Shown: one piece after another, positions 26,602 through 36,334 of the stretch | How positions within the stretch are numbered: position 1 is the first letter of the stretch | Layout: every line of letters starts with the position of its first letter | Assembly: GCF_013426735.1 (NCBI RefSeq) | Contig: NZ_AP023272.1 | Coordinates: forward strand, 1,160,501 to 1,224,500 | Reading direction: 5' to 3' | DNA from: Agrobacterium vitis | Lineage (GTDB): Bacteria; Pseudomonadota; Alphaproteobacteria; Rhizobiales; Rhizobiaceae | DNA length: 64,000 nucleotides | Notes under the pieces: generated by a model | The model's input: only the letters and a program-made list of their open reading frames with translations | Database searches by the model: none | Told to the model about the DNA's origin: nothing | Position numbers and translations under genes: made by a program

Positions 26602-27264
26602 ATGTCCAAGTCGCCCAAGTCCCTAAGCCGCTGCCGGCTCGTTCTTATCACGCCGCAGATTGCCGATGTGCAGATCCTTGCCACGATCGTCGGCAATGCC
26701 TTGAAGGGTGGCGATGTCGCCTCGGTGATCATCCCGCAATATGATTTCGATGACGATACGTTCCAGGCCCAGGCCGAAGCGGTCGTGCCGCTGGTGCAGG
26801 CAGCGGGTGCGGCTGCCATCATCGCCGACAATAGCCGGGTTGCCGGTCGCGCCAAGGCCGATGGCCTGCATATCAGCGGCGATGTCGAGGCGCTGGCCGA
26901 GGCGGTGGAAAAATTCACCCCGAAGATGATTGTCGGCTCCGGTGCTGCCCGCGACCGGCACCATGCGCTGGAGGCTGGCGATGCCGACCCCGACTACATG
27001 TTTTTCGGCAAGCTGGATGGCGATATCAAGCCGGAAGCGCATTCGAAAAACCTGGCCTTGGGCGAATGGTGGTCGTCGATGGTGGAGATCCCCTGCATCG
27101 TCATGGGCGGCGCAGATCCGCAATCGGCCCTGGCTGTCGCTGAAACCGGCGCGGAATTTGCGGCCCTCTCCAGGGCGGTGTTTGACGATCCGGAGGCAGC
27201 CGCCACCGTGGTTGCTCAGGTAAATGCTTTGCTTGACGAAAAAGCGCCACGGTTTGAGGATTGA
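26602..27264 (+). CDS. ThiE-like thiamine phosphate synthase family protein
   Basis: A 220-residue TIM-barrel protein. It has the ThiE-like progression RLVLITPQ, AGAAAIIADNSRVAGRAKADGLHISGD, IVGSGAARDRHHALEAG, DYMFFGKLDGD and PCIVMGGADPQSALAVAETGAEFAALS (each as a separate stretch). ThiE joins HMP pyrophosphate and thiazole phosphate. The fit to DGLHISGD (canonical DGVHLGQ-D) is loose and the phosphate-binding end is divergent, so it may be a paralogue with another role. The start at 26602 is the first good ATG; longer frames lack family similarity. It is followed without gap by a Sel1 gene. Confidence 0.7.
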   Translation: MSKSPKSLSRCRLVLITPQIADVQILATIVGNALKGGDVASVIIPQYDFDDDTFQAQAEAVVPLVQAAGAAAIIADNSRVAGRAKADGLHISGDVEALAEAVEKFTPKMIVGSGAARDRHHALEAGDADPDYMFFGKLDGDIKPEAHSKNLALGEWWSSMVEIPCIVMGGADPQSALAVAETGAEFAALSRAVFDDPEAAATVVAQVNALLDEKAPRFED

Positions 27265-27272
27265 ACGCCTCA

Positions 27273-28883
27273 ATGACCATTGCCTTGCCCCGTCTTGCCC
27301 TAACCCGTTTGGCCAAATTCCGGTTGCTGTCTGGACGATCCGTCTGTGCAAGCCTGGTTTTGGCGCTGGCATGTCCGACGGTCATGGACATCGGTGCTTA
27401 TGCGCAGGTTCCGCCTGCGGCATCCTCACATCCGGCGGCGAAGCCTGATGTGAAGGCGGGTGAGGGCAAATCAGGCGAGGCTGCCGATCAGGCCTCTCCT
27501 GAGACGCCATCGGAAAAGGCTGGGGAGCAAGGGCGAGGCCCAAAGCCGGGGAACGAAATCGAGGTGCCAGTCGCTCCTGACGATAAAACGGCTCCCAAAA
27601 ACAACCCTGGCTCTGACCAGACAAACGGTTTTGTCAGACCGAGCGGGCTTTCCGGTCCGGTATCCGGTGAGGATGCTGGCAAGGTACAGCGGCCGGGCGT
27701 GAAGGATGCGGGACCGGCTGGCGGTATTACGCTGATGGAGCGCATGGGTATTCCGCTGCCGGATCTACCGCCGGAAAAGCCCTATACCGGCAAGGTTGAT
27801 CTTGCCTATGGCGCGTTCCAGCGCGGACTGTTTGCCACCGCCTTCGATTACGCCCTGCCGCTCGCCGAGAAGGGCGATCCCGCCGCGCAGACATTGATTG
27901 CAGAGCTGATGACCCGTGGTCTGGCGGTCAAGCGCGACATGAAGGGAGCGGCCTTCTGGTATGCCAAGGCCGCTGCGGGTGGCGATCCGGCGGCAATGTT
28001 CAAATATGCTCTGATGTTGATCGAAGGGCGCTATGTCTCGCCGGATCGCAAGCTGGCCGATGACTATATGCGCCGGGCAGCGGAAGCGGGCAATGCGTCG
28101 GCCCAGTTCAATTGGGCGCAATTGCAGGTCTCGGAAAATCCCGGCAAGAAGGGATTGCTGTTGGCGCTGCCTTTCTACGAGCGATCGGCGGAACAAGGCA
28201 TCGCCGATGCGCAATATGCCGTCGCCCAGATCTATCGCAACCTGCCGGAAGTGCCGGCGGAAAAGCGCCAGCTGGCGCGCGAATGGCTGGTGCGGGCGGC
28301 GCGTGCCGGTTTTGATACCGCCGAGCTTGATATTGGCATCTGGTTGATCAACGGTATTGCCGGGCCGCAGGATCTGGAACAGGGTTTCAAATGGTTGCGG
28401 ATTGCCGCCAATCGCGGCAATGTCGCTGCCCAGAACCGGCTGGCACATGTGTATGTGGCGGCGCTCGGCACCCGGCCTGATCCGGTCGAGGCGGCGAAAT
28501 GGTATGTGCTGTCGCGTCGGGCGGGCCTTGCCGATCCGGCCCTTGAGGATTTCTATCTCGGCCTGCCGGACAGCCAGCAGAAACAGGCAATCGAAGCGGC
28601 CAACAAATACCGGACCGGCCAGCACAGACTGGGTCGCCCGGTATCGAAGGCCCAAGGCTCACCGACGGGCAAAAATGGGGCGAGGGACGAGGTTAGCGAC
28701 ATCATCAGCAAGGCGGTAAAGCCGGTGACGCCACCGCCCATGGACCCGACCGGGCTTCCGGGCGTCTCCCTGCCTCCTGTCGGGGGGAAGCCGCAAAATG
28801 CCGTTCCCCAAAATGATGCAGACAAGGATGAAAATCCCGACGATGGCACCGATGTGCCGGATCAGCCGCCTGCCACCCCCTGA
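27273..28883 (+). CDS. Secreted Sel1-repeat protein
   Basis: About 536 residues. An N-terminal signal peptide (VCASLVLALACPTVMDIGAYAQ) is followed by a Pro/Gly/Lys-rich spacer to about residue 160. Several Sel1-type TPR-like repeats follow (for example KRDMKGAAFWYAKAAAGGDP, LADDYMRRAAEAGNASAQFN and DLEQGFKWLRIAANRGNVA). The C-terminal tail is again Pro-rich. Sel1 proteins act as periplasmic scaffolds and, in rhizobia, include regulators such as ExoR-like proteins; the role here is unknown. I use the ATG at 27273 with GAGGAT upstream; a TTG four codons earlier overlaps the ThiE-like stop. Confidence 0.82.
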   Translation: MTIALPRLALTRLAKFRLLSGRSVCASLVLALACPTVMDIGAYAQVPPAASSHPAAKPDVKAGEGKSGEAADQASPETPSEKAGEQGRGPKPGNEIEVPVAPDDKTAPKNNPGSDQTNGFVRPSGLSGPVSGEDAGKVQRPGVKDAGPAGGITLMERMGIPLPDLPPEKPYTGKVDLAYGAFQRGLFATAFDYALPLAEKGDPAAQTLIAELMTRGLAVKRDMKGAAFWYAKAAAGGDPAAMFKYALMLIEGRYVSPDRKLADDYMRRAAEAGNASAQFNWAQLQVSENPGKKGLLLALPFYERSAEQGIADAQYAVAQIYRNLPEVPAEKRQLAREWLVRAARAGFDTAELDIGIWLINGIAGPQDLEQGFKWLRIAANRGNVAAQNRLAHVYVAALGTRPDPVEAAKWYVLSRRAGLADPALEDFYLGLPDSQQKQAIEAANKYRTGQHRLGRPVSKAQGSPTGKNGARDEVSDIISKAVKPVTPPPMDPTGLPGVSLPPVGGKPQNAVPQNDADKDENPDDGTDVPDQPPATP

Positions 28884-29026
28884 ATCGCGCAGGGACTTGA
28901 ATTGCGCCAGATTTTGTGGTCTTGAACCGCTCAATCTTTGCACGCCGCTAAAAGGGCCGCGCCCGACCTCCATCCTGTTGATGGCGGATGACGGCCTGCT
29001 GCATCATTCAGTCTAAGGAAACCGCT

Positions 29027-29827
29027 ATGGCTCGCTCAGCCCTTCTCAATGTCATGGTCCAGGCCGCCGTCAAGGCCGGGAAATCCCTGTCGCGCGATTT
29101 TGGCGAAGTGCAGAACTTGCAGGTTTCGGTCAAAGGCCCGGGGGATTTCGTTTCCCAGGCCGATATGAAGGCTGAAAAACTGGTGCGCGAGGACCTGCTG
29201 AAGGCCAGACCCACCTATGGCTTCCTCGGGGAAGAGGGTGAAGAGATCAAGGGGACCGATGGCGCCCATCGCTGGATCGTCGATCCGCTGGATGGCACCA
29301 CCAACTTCCTGCACGGCATTCCGCAATTTGCCGTCTCCATTGCCCTGGAGCGCAATGGCGAAATCGTTGCCGGTGTGATTTTCAACCCTGCTACCGACGA
29401 GCTTTACACGACCGAAAAGGGTGGTGGTGCCTTCCTTAACGATCGTCGCATTCGCGTTGGCGCCCGCAAGGCACTGTCGGATTGCGTGATCGGTTGCGGC
29501 ATGCCGCATCTGGGCCGGGGCAATCACGGCAAGGCGCTGCTGGAACTGCGCCATGTGATGGGCGAAGTGGCTGGCGTCCGCCGCATGGGGGCAGCGGCCC
29601 TGGACCTCGCCTATGTCGCCTGCGGCCGGTTCGACGGTTTCTGGGAAACCGGCTTGCATGCCTGGGATATCGCCGCTGGCCTGTTGCTGATCCGCGAAGC
29701 AGGCGGCTTCGTCAGCGATATGTCGGGAGGAACCGATAGTCTTGAGCGTGGTGACATTGTCGCGGGCAATGAATATATCCAGAAGGCGCTGTTGGAAGTG
29801 GTCAAGCGGCCCTTGCCGAAGGCTTGA
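29027..29827 (+). CDS. suhB: Inositol monophosphatase family protein (SuhB)
   Basis: A 266-residue Mg-dependent phosphatase. The metal-binding signatures are present: FLGEEGEEIKG, WIVDPLDGTTNFLHG and, near the C-terminus, WDIAAGLLLIREAGG. SuhB dephosphorylates inositol-1-phosphate and in E. coli also acts in rRNA transcription. The start at 29027 follows TAAGGAAA; a longer frame from 28988 lacks family similarity. A strong terminator follows at 29855. Confidence 0.93.
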   Translation: MARSALLNVMVQAAVKAGKSLSRDFGEVQNLQVSVKGPGDFVSQADMKAEKLVREDLLKARPTYGFLGEEGEEIKGTDGAHRWIVDPLDGTTNFLHGIPQFAVSIALERNGEIVAGVIFNPATDELYTTEKGGGAFLNDRRIRVGARKALSDCVIGCGMPHLGRGNHGKALLELRHVMGEVAGVRRMGAAALDLAYVACGRFDGFWETGLHAWDIAAGLLLIREAGGFVSDMSGGTDSLERGDIVAGNEYIQKALLEVVKRPLPKA

Positions 29828-29854
29828 TCGGCTCAAGCGCCAGCATGGCTTTTT

Positions 29855-29880
29855 CGGCGCTTTCGCAAAAGCGCCGGTTT
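29855..29880 (+). terminator. Terminator of suhB
   Basis: Perfect stem CGGCGCTTT/AAAGCGCCG with a 4-base loop, followed by GTTTTC, 28 bases past the stop codon. Confidence 0.8.
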
Positions 29881-30011
29881 TCGCTTCAATTCGACATGAA
29901 TTTGAACTAGCCTCCGTCCACTTCATGCTGCCTAGGCCGAGCCTTTCAGAGGCTTGACCCGTGGTTTGCAAAAGGGATCGACCGCTTGCCTGTAATGGAG
30001 ACGTGCTGCCA

Positions 30012-31025
30012 ATGACGGATGTGGATGTGGACGCCCCGGACGCTGAACCGGCCCGTTACGGCTCGAAACTGTCAAGCCCGGCACCCATTATTCTGACGAT
30101 GCTGATCTTTCTGATCCTCATCGGTTTCATCGCGGCCATCCTGTTTCGGCAGGCCGAACAGGCGTTTTACACCAATCCGGGGCTGAATGGTCTCATTCTC
30201 GGGGTGTTGGCCGTCGGCATCATCCTGATTTTCGCCCATGTGGTCGGGCTGATTTCGGAAGTGCGCTGGTTCAATCATTTTCAGCGGTCCGGTACTGCCG
30301 ATAAGTCCGGACGCGAGCCAAAATTGCTGGCGCCGATGCGCTCCCTGCTTGGCAATCGCCGCTCAACCGGCCTGTCAACGACGCTGCTGCGTTCCATCCT
30401 TGATTCCATCGCCACCCGGCTGGACGAAGCACGCGATACCTCGCGCTATCTGATCGGCCTTCTGGTGTTTCTCGGCCTGCTCGGCACATTCTGGGGCCTG
30501 ATCGGCACGATCAGCTCGATCAGCAATGTCATCCAGACATTGGATGCAGGCTCCGGTGGGCAGGGCAGCGATGTGCTGCAAACCCTGAAAAACGGGCTTT
30601 CCGCGCCGCTTGCCGGCATGGGGACGGCGTTTTCCTCGTCACTGCTGGGCCTGTCCGGCTCGCTGATCCTCGGTTTTCTCGACTTGCAGGCTGGCCGCGC
30701 CCAGAACCGGTTCTATACGGAGCTGGAAAACTGGCTGTCTTCCGTCACCGATACCGGCTCCGATCAACCGCTTCCATCGGGTGTTTCTGGCCAGGATATG
30801 GAGCGTTTGCTGGAGCAGATGAAAAAGATCGCCCAGCAGCCTGCCTCCGGCTCCGACCGGTCGGCAGCCGCGCTGAGCGGCTTGTCGGACGGTATTCAGG
30901 GGTTGGTGAAGAACATGCGCAATGAGCAACAAATGCTGCGTGACTGGATCGAAGCCCAGCAAGAAGACACCCGTGCCATGCGCAAGGCGCTGGACCGGTT
31001 GAACGACAAGCTCGGGAGCAAGTAG
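30012..31025 (+). CDS. MotA/TolQ/ExbB-like proton-channel protein
   Basis: A 337-residue inner-membrane protein with helices at about residues 28-50, 60-85, and two more near 150-170 and 200-225. The region GLLGTFWGLIGTISSISNVI and GLSAPLAGMGTAFSSSLLGLSGSL is the MotA/TolQ/ExbB channel signature. The C-terminal part is a hydrophilic tail. I start at the ATG at 30012, preceded by GGAG. The stop is three bases before the OmpA-domain gene, so the two are one operon and probably form a stator-like complex that uses the proton gradient. The target of the force is unknown. Confidence 0.85.
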   Translation: MTDVDVDAPDAEPARYGSKLSSPAPIILTMLIFLILIGFIAAILFRQAEQAFYTNPGLNGLILGVLAVGIILIFAHVVGLISEVRWFNHFQRSGTADKSGREPKLLAPMRSLLGNRRSTGLSTTLLRSILDSIATRLDEARDTSRYLIGLLVFLGLLGTFWGLIGTISSISNVIQTLDAGSGGQGSDVLQTLKNGLSAPLAGMGTAFSSSLLGLSGSLILGFLDLQAGRAQNRFYTELENWLSSVTDTGSDQPLPSGVSGQDMERLLEQMKKIAQQPASGSDRSAAALSGLSDGIQGLVKNMRNEQQMLRDWIEAQQEDTRAMRKALDRLNDKLGSK

Positions 31026-31028
31026 ACC

Positions 31029-32060
31029 ATGGCCCTGGGGCGCAACCGCAAGCGGGATCGCGGCGCCGACTATTGGCCGGGCTTTGTCGATGCCTTGTCG
31101 ACGCTGCTGATCGCCATCATGTTCCTGCTCACCGTTTTCGTGGTGGCGCAATTCGTGCTCAGCCGGGAAATTTCCGGCAAGGACGAGGTGTTGAACCGGC
31201 TGAACAACCAGATTGCCGAGTTGACGCAAATGCTGGCGCTGGAAAAAGGCGGCAAGCAGGATCTGGAAGACGCGCTGGCCAACCTGCAATCCTCGCTGGA
31301 TACGTCTGAGAAGGAACGCAGCCGTTTGCAATCCCTGCTCGATACCGGGGCGGGCAATTCGGCCCAGGCCCAGGTGAAGATCGGCGAACTCAGTGGCAAG
31401 CTCGATGAGCAGCAGCAGGTCAGCGCTCGCGCCATGAGCCAGATCGACCTGTTGAACCAGCAGATCGCCGCACTTCGCGCCCAGATTGCCGCTGTCGAAC
31501 AGGCCTTGCAGGCCTCTGAGGCCAAGGACCAGAATTCACAGGCGAAAATCGCCGATCTCGGACGGCGGCTGAATGTGGCGCTGGCCCAGAAGGTCCAGGA
31601 ACTCAACCGCTATCGCTCCGACTTTTTCGGACGCCTGCGGGAAATTCTGTCCGATCGGCAGAATATCCGCATCGTCGGCGACCGTTTCGTGTTCCAGTCA
31701 GAAGTGCTGTTTCCCTCCGGCGGGGCAGATATGAACCCGCAAGGCCAGGAGGAAATGGTCAAGCTCGCCAATGCCCTGATCGATCTTGCCAAGGAAATTC
31801 CCCCCGATATCAATTGGGTGTTGCGCGTCGATGGCCATACGGACAATGTCCAGCTGTCAGGCAATGGCCGCTATCCGGACAATTGGGCGCTCTCGGCGGC
31901 CCGCGCTGTCTCGGTGGTCAAGTTCCTGATTTCCAAGGGCGTCCCCGCCGACCGTCTGGCTGCTGCCGGTTTCGGTGAGTTCCAGCCGATTGCGCCCGGC
32001 GATACACCTGAAGCCCGCGCCCAAAACCGGCGGATCGAGCTAAAGCTGACGGAGCGGTGA
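31029..32060 (+). CDS. MotB/OmpA-type peptidoglycan-binding membrane protein
   Basis: A 343-residue protein. A single TM helix (about 20-42) contains an aspartate in PGFVDALSTLLIAIMF, as in MotB/TolR/ExbD partners, which carry the proton. A coiled coil of about 130 residues follows (heptad-rich, Gln/Leu/Glu-rich). The C-terminal OmpA domain (about 225-340) has VDGHTDNVQ, LSAARAVSVVKFLISKGV and NRRIELKL, which bind peptidoglycan. Together with the preceding MotA/ExbB-like gene it forms a cell-wall-anchored channel complex. Such pairs are chromosomally conserved in Rhizobiales; their function is not established to my knowledge. Confidence 0.88.
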   Translation: MALGRNRKRDRGADYWPGFVDALSTLLIAIMFLLTVFVVAQFVLSREISGKDEVLNRLNNQIAELTQMLALEKGGKQDLEDALANLQSSLDTSEKERSRLQSLLDTGAGNSAQAQVKIGELSGKLDEQQQVSARAMSQIDLLNQQIAALRAQIAAVEQALQASEAKDQNSQAKIADLGRRLNVALAQKVQELNRYRSDFFGRLREILSDRQNIRIVGDRFVFQSEVLFPSGGADMNPQGQEEMVKLANALIDLAKEIPPDINWVLRVDGHTDNVQLSGNGRYPDNWALSAARAVSVVKFLISKGVPADRLAAAGFGEFQPIAPGDTPEARAQNRRIELKLTER

Positions 32061-32402
32061 GACGGGCAGCTGAATGGGTGTGGCTCTTATAGGACGCAAG
32101 GGCTTTTATATGCCGCTTAACCCCCCTCTGCCTTGCTAGGCATCTCCCCCTCATTGGGGGAGATCGGCAGGAAGCACTGGCCGGACATCTTTTTAGCGAC
32201 TGAATATGCTGGGAATAAAACGGTTTCTGTAGGGTAAGTGGTTTCCACATATCGATCTCCCCCCTTGAGGTGGGGTGAGACGGGAAAATTGTACGAAGAG
32301 TACAGCCTGCCTTACGCTTGCTCTATTTTGACGTTCGCGTAAAAGTAAGTAAATTTTTCTGCCGAGGAGAGAATGGCAGCGGAATGTGCTTGGGAGGGCG
32401 TG
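32061..32402. repeat. Intergenic repeat of the CATCTCCCCCTCA type
   Basis: About 340 bases without a gene. It contains CCCCCTCTGCCTTGCTAGG followed by a perfect 9-bp hairpin ATCTCCCCC/GGGGGAGAT at 32142-32164. A near copy (CCCCCTCTGCCTTGCCAGG, then CATCTCCCCCTCA) is found at about 60358-60400, so this is a dispersed element. The promoter of the flavoprotein gene should lie to its right. Confidence 0.7.
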
Positions 32403-34061
32403 ATGAACGAGTTCGATGTGATCGTGGTCGGCGCAGGGCTGGCGGGGCTGGTTGCAGCAATTGAGGCGGCGGGGCGGGGCTTGTCGGTCTGTGTCGTTGA
32501 TCAGGAGGGGGAGCAGAACCTGGGCGGGCAGGCTTTCTGGTCGCTGGGCGGCTTGTTTTTCATCGACAGTCCTGAGCAACGGCTGATGCGGGTGCGTGAC
32601 AGCTTGGCCTTGGCCGAGCAAGACTGGTTCGGCTCGGCGGGTTTCGACCGGCCGGAGGATCATTGGCCTCGGCGTTGGGCGCAGGCCTATCTGCACTTTG
32701 CTGCGGGCGAGAAGCGGGCATGGCTGCATCAACTTGGCATGCGCTGGTTTCCGGTGGTCGGCTGGGCAGAGCGCGGCGGGCAGCTTGCCGATGGCCATGG
32801 AAATTCGGTGCCGCGCTTTCATGTCACCTGGGGGACAGGGCCGGGCGTGCTGGAACCGTTTCTCAAATTGGCAAAGGCGCTGACCGAGGCCGGGCGCATC
32901 ACGTTCCTGTTTCGCCATCAGGTCGATGCGCTGGAGCGCCAGGATGGGCGGGTGACGGGCGTGTCAGGCACAGTGCTGGCCAATGATGTCGTTTTGCGGG
33001 GCGAAAAGAGCAACCGTGAGCCGCTTGGCGATTTCACCTATTGCGCCCAGGCCGTGATCGTCGCGTCCGGTGGCATTGGCGGCAACCATCAACTGGTGCG
33101 GCAGAACTGGCCGGTGGACCGGCTTGGTCAGCCGCCGGCCACCATGGTTTGTGGCGTACCTGCCCATGTCGATGGACGGATGATCGCCATTACCGAACAG
33201 GCGGGCGGCAGTGTCATCAACCGCGACCGCATGTGGCATTATACCGAGGGTGTGAAGAATCACGACCCGATCTGGCCGGATCATGGCATTCGTATCCTGC
33301 CCGGTCCATCCTCCTTCTGGTGCGATGCCGATGGCCATCGGCTGCCATCGCCCGCCATGCCGGGGTTCGATACGCTTGGCACGCTGAAAATCCTGCGCGA
33401 GCGCGGCAGCGATTACAGCTGGTTCATCCTGACCGAGGCGATCATCAAGAAGGAATTCGCGCTGTCTGGTTCGGAGCAAAACCCGGATCTGACCGGTCGC
33501 AATATCCGCCTTCTGCTGAAACGGCTTGGCAAACGCCCGACCGGTTCGGTCCTGGCCTTCATGGAACGGGGTGAGGATTTTGCCGTTAGCACCGATCTGG
33601 AGGAACTGGTGGCCAAGATGAATGCGATCAGTGGTGAGAGCCGGTTGGACCCTGCCCATCTCCGCCGCCAGATTGAGGCGCGGGACCGGGAGATCAGCAA
33701 CACTTTCAGCAAGGATGCGCAAATCACCGCTATCCGAGGCGCCCGGCACTATCTCGGTGATAAATTGATGCGGACTGCCGCACCGCACCGGTTGCTCGAT
33801 CCGGCCAAGGGGCCTTTGATCGCCGTGCGCCTGCATATCCTGACCCGCAAGACACTGGGTGGCTTGCAAACCGACCTTGAGGGCCGGGTGCTGGAAATGT
33901 CCGGCGAGCCGGTGCCGGGCCTTTATGCGGCAGGCGAGGTCTCAGGCTTCGGCGGTGGTGGCATGCATGGCTATAATGCGCTGGAAGGCACATTTCTCGG
34001 CGGCTGCCTATTTTCCGGCCGGGTGGCGGGCCGCAATGTTCTCGCGGCCAGCTCGTCCTGA
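32403..34061 (+). CDS. FAD-binding dehydrogenase (KstD/fumarate-reductase-like flavoprotein)
   Basis: A 552-residue flavoprotein. The N-terminal dinucleotide motif VIVVGAGLAGLVAAIEAAGRG is followed by the acidic VVDQE. AVIVASGGIGGNHQLVRQNW and the C-terminal PVPGLYAAGEVSGFGGGGMHG are typical of the FAD_binding_2 superfamily (fumarate reductase, 3-ketosteroid dehydrogenase, urocanate reductase). The substrate is unknown. The start at 32403 follows GGGAGG. It converges on the ABC exporter gene with a gap of four bases. Confidence 0.85.
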   Translation: MNEFDVIVVGAGLAGLVAAIEAAGRGLSVCVVDQEGEQNLGGQAFWSLGGLFFIDSPEQRLMRVRDSLALAEQDWFGSAGFDRPEDHWPRRWAQAYLHFAAGEKRAWLHQLGMRWFPVVGWAERGGQLADGHGNSVPRFHVTWGTGPGVLEPFLKLAKALTEAGRITFLFRHQVDALERQDGRVTGVSGTVLANDVVLRGEKSNREPLGDFTYCAQAVIVASGGIGGNHQLVRQNWPVDRLGQPPATMVCGVPAHVDGRMIAITEQAGGSVINRDRMWHYTEGVKNHDPIWPDHGIRILPGPSSFWCDADGHRLPSPAMPGFDTLGTLKILRERGSDYSWFILTEAIIKKEFALSGSEQNPDLTGRNIRLLLKRLGKRPTGSVLAFMERGEDFAVSTDLEELVAKMNAISGESRLDPAHLRRQIEARDREISNTFSKDAQITAIRGARHYLGDKLMRTAAPHRLLDPAKGPLIAVRLHILTRKTLGGLQTDLEGRVLEMSGEPVPGLYAAGEVSGFGGGGMHGYNALEGTFLGGCLFSGRVAGRNVLAASSS

Positions 34062-34065
34062 TGGG

Positions 34066-35892
34066 TTACTTCGCGTCCGCCAGGAAATCCTGCGCTCCGC
34101 TCTGGAATTGCAGCCGGGCCAGCCGGGCATAGATGCCGCCCTGCTGGATCAGGCTTTGGTGGGTGCCCTGTTCCACCACCTTGCCATCGTCGATGACAAG
34201 AATCCGGTCCGCCTTCAGCACGGTAGCCAGCCGATGGGCGATGACGATGGTGGTGCGCGATTTCATCAGCTCGTCCAGGGCTTTCTGCACCAGGGTCTCG
34301 CTTTCCGCATCCAGCGCCGAGGTCGCCTCATCCAGCAGCAGGACCGGCGCATCCTTCAGGATAGCGCGGGCAATGGCGATGCGTTGACGCTGGCCGCCTG
34401 AAAGCGTGATACCGCGTTCACCAACCTGTGTGTCAAAGCCCTGGTCCAGCCGGTCGATGAACTCGGTGGCCTGGGCGGCGCGGGCAGCAACGATCACCGC
34501 CTCGCGGCTGGCATCGGGGCAGCTGAAGGCAATATTATCGTGGATCGTGCCAGAAAAGATCGTCACGTCCTGGGGGACGATGGCAATGCTGCCGCGCAGT
34601 GCCTCCGTTGACACGTCGCGCAGATCACTGCCATCAAGACAGATGCGCCCGCTTGTCGGATCGTAGAAGCGCAGGATCAGCGAGAAGATCGTGCTTTTGC
34701 CTGCGCCGGATGGTCCGACGATCGCCACGGTTTCTCCGGCATCGACGGCAAAGCTCAGGCCTTTGACGGCAGAGCGTCCCGGGCGGCTGGGATAGGAAAA
34801 CTCGACATTCTCAAACCACACTTCGCCACGCGCGGGGGTGGGCAAGGGCTTTGGATGATCAGGCGATTGCACGGCAGAGACCTCGGCCAGCAATTCCGTC
34901 AGCCGTTCGGCGGCCCCGCCCGCCTGCATCAATTCACCCCAGACCTCAGACAATTGGCCAAGCGATGAGGCGGCGATGACGGAATAGAGCAGGAACTGGC
35001 CCAGGGTTCCCGCTGACAGCGTTCCGGCCAGCACGCTTTGGGCGCCATACCAGAGCACCCCGACAATGCTGCCGAATACCAGCGTGATGGCAACACCGGT
35101 CAGGATGGCGCGCGAGCGGGTGGCGATACGGGCGGCCTGGAAAGCCTGTTCGACGGCTGCGCCGTAGCGGGCGCTGGCGGCGGCTTCGCCATTAAAGGCC
35201 TGGACGGTACGGGCAGCCCCAATACTCTCGCCTGCAAAGGCTGCGGCCTCCGCTAGCCTGTCCTGGGCAAGGCGGGAGCGGCGCCGCACGGAGCGGCCAA
35301 AGGCAATCAGCGGAAAGACGATAACGGGAATGGCAGCCAGCACCATGACCGACAGTTTCGGGCTGGTATAGATCATCATGCCCATGGCGCCAAAACACAT
35401 GATGATGTTGCGCAATGCCACAGAAGCGCTGGCGCCAACGGCGGATTTGATCTGGGTGGCATCGGCTGTCAGCCGCGAGACAATTTCGCCGGATTGGTTG
35501 ACGTCGAAAAACGCAGGCGACAGGCGGCTGACATGATCGAACACTTCGCGGCGGATATCCGAGACGATCCGCTCGCCAATGGTGATGACATAATAATAGC
35601 GCAGCGCGCTGGATGCGGCCATGATCAGCGCCAGAACGATCAGCATGGCAAAATACTTGTTGATGAAGCCGGCATCGGCAGAGGCCATGCCGTGGTCGAT
35701 CATCCGGCGCACGGCCAGCGGTAGCGCCAGCGTGGTCACGGCAGCCAGAGCCAGAAACACCAAGGCGGCCAATGCCATGCCGCGATACCGCATCAGGTAA
35801 GGGTTAAGCCTGGCGAGAGGCTTCAGACTACGGCTCGATTTTGCCTGGCGTTCTTGGTTTTCTGACACTGATCCGTACTCCGCCCCTGCCAT
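34066..35892 (-). CDS. ABC exporter, fused membrane and ATPase domains
   Basis: A 608-residue half-transporter (membrane domain fused to the nucleotide-binding domain; functional dimer). Six TM helices lie in the first 340 residues. The nucleotide-binding domain shows Walker A GPSGAGKS, the signature [14 protein letters not shown], Walker [13 protein letters not shown] and the H-loop [10 protein letters not shown]. It resembles MsbA/BmrA lipid or multidrug exporters. The substrate cannot be told. It begins a monocistronic unit opposite rpmE. Confidence 0.93.
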   Translation of the reverse strand: MAGAEYGSVSENQERQAKSSRSLKPLARLNPYLMRYRGMALAALVFLALAAVTTLALPLAVRRMIDHGMASADAGFINKYFAMLIVLALIMAASSALRYYYVITIGERIVSDIRREVFDHVSRLSPAFFDVNQSGEIVSRLTADATQIKSAVGASASVALRNIIMCFGAMGMMIYTSPKLSVMVLAAIPVIVFPLIAFGRSVRRRSRLAQDRLAEAAAFAGESIGAARTVQAFNGEAAASARYGAAVEQAFQAARIATRSRAILTGVAITLVFGSIVGVLWYGAQSVLAGTLSAGTLGQFLLYSVIAASSLGQLSEVWGELMQAGGAAERLTELLAEVSAVQSPDHPKPLPTPARGEVWFENVEFSYPSRPGRSAVKGLSFAVDAGETVAIVGPSGAGKSTIFSLILRFYDPTSGRICLDGSDLRDVSTEALRGSIAIVPQDVTIFSGTIHDNIAFSCPDASREAVIVAARAAQATEFIDRLDQGFDTQVGERGITLSGGQRQRIAIARAILKDAPVLLLDEATSALDAESETLVQKALDELMKSRTTIVIAHRLATVLKADRILVIDDGKVVEQGTHQSLIQQGGIYARLARLQFQSGAQDFLADAK

Positions 35893-36057
35893 CCCAGCTT
35901 ATGCGCTGGGGGCCTTGTTATCCCTGCGACCTTCATGTATAGGCAGCCCATCAAATTGGGAAGCCCGCGACATTACCAGTCTCCGGCTTCATGTATTGAA
36001 TTGGGTCGGCTGACGCAATTGCGGCAAATAGACCCCCGGCACATCAGGAAGACCGTC

Positions 36058-36279
36058 ATGAAGGCTAACATTCATCCCGAATACCACAAGATCAAGGTCG
36101 TCATGACCGATGGCACCGAGTACGAAACATTTTCGACCTGGGGCACTGAAGGTCAGGTCATGAACCTCGACATCGACTCCAAGTCGCACCCGGCCTGGAC
36201 CGGCGGCAACCAGCAGCTCATGGACCGCGGTGGCCGTCTCTCCAAGTTCAACAAGCGTTTCGGCGGCCTCGGCCTCTAA
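36058..36279 (+). CDS. rpmE: 50S ribosomal protein L31 (zinc-free type)
   Basis: A 73-residue protein: [20 protein letters not shown] and [20 protein letters not shown]. It fits alphaproteobacterial L31 and lacks the CxxC zinc ligands of E. coli RpmE. The start at 36058 is the family start. A strong terminator follows directly. Confidence 0.96.
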   Translation: MKANIHPEYHKIKVVMTDGTEYETFSTWGTEGQVMNLDIDSKSHPAWTGGNQQLMDRGGRLSKFNKRFGGLGL

Positions 36280-36301
36280 TCCACCGCTTGCATGTCTTTC
36301 C

Positions 36302-36334
36302 AAAAAAGCCCGGTCCTGTGATCGGGCTTTTTTG
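36302..36334 (+). terminator. Terminator of rpmE
   Basis: Stem AAAAAAGCCCG/CGGGCTTTTTT with a 10-base loop, ending in Ts. It begins 22 bases after the rpmE stop. Confidence 0.9.

Noticed and set aside
30012..32060. Zorya-type ZorA/ZorB defence pair
   Set aside because: The channel/OmpA layout fits, but no ZorC, ZorD or ZorE gene follows; the neighbours are suhB and a flavoprotein, and such pairs are ordinary chromosomal genes in Rhizobiales.
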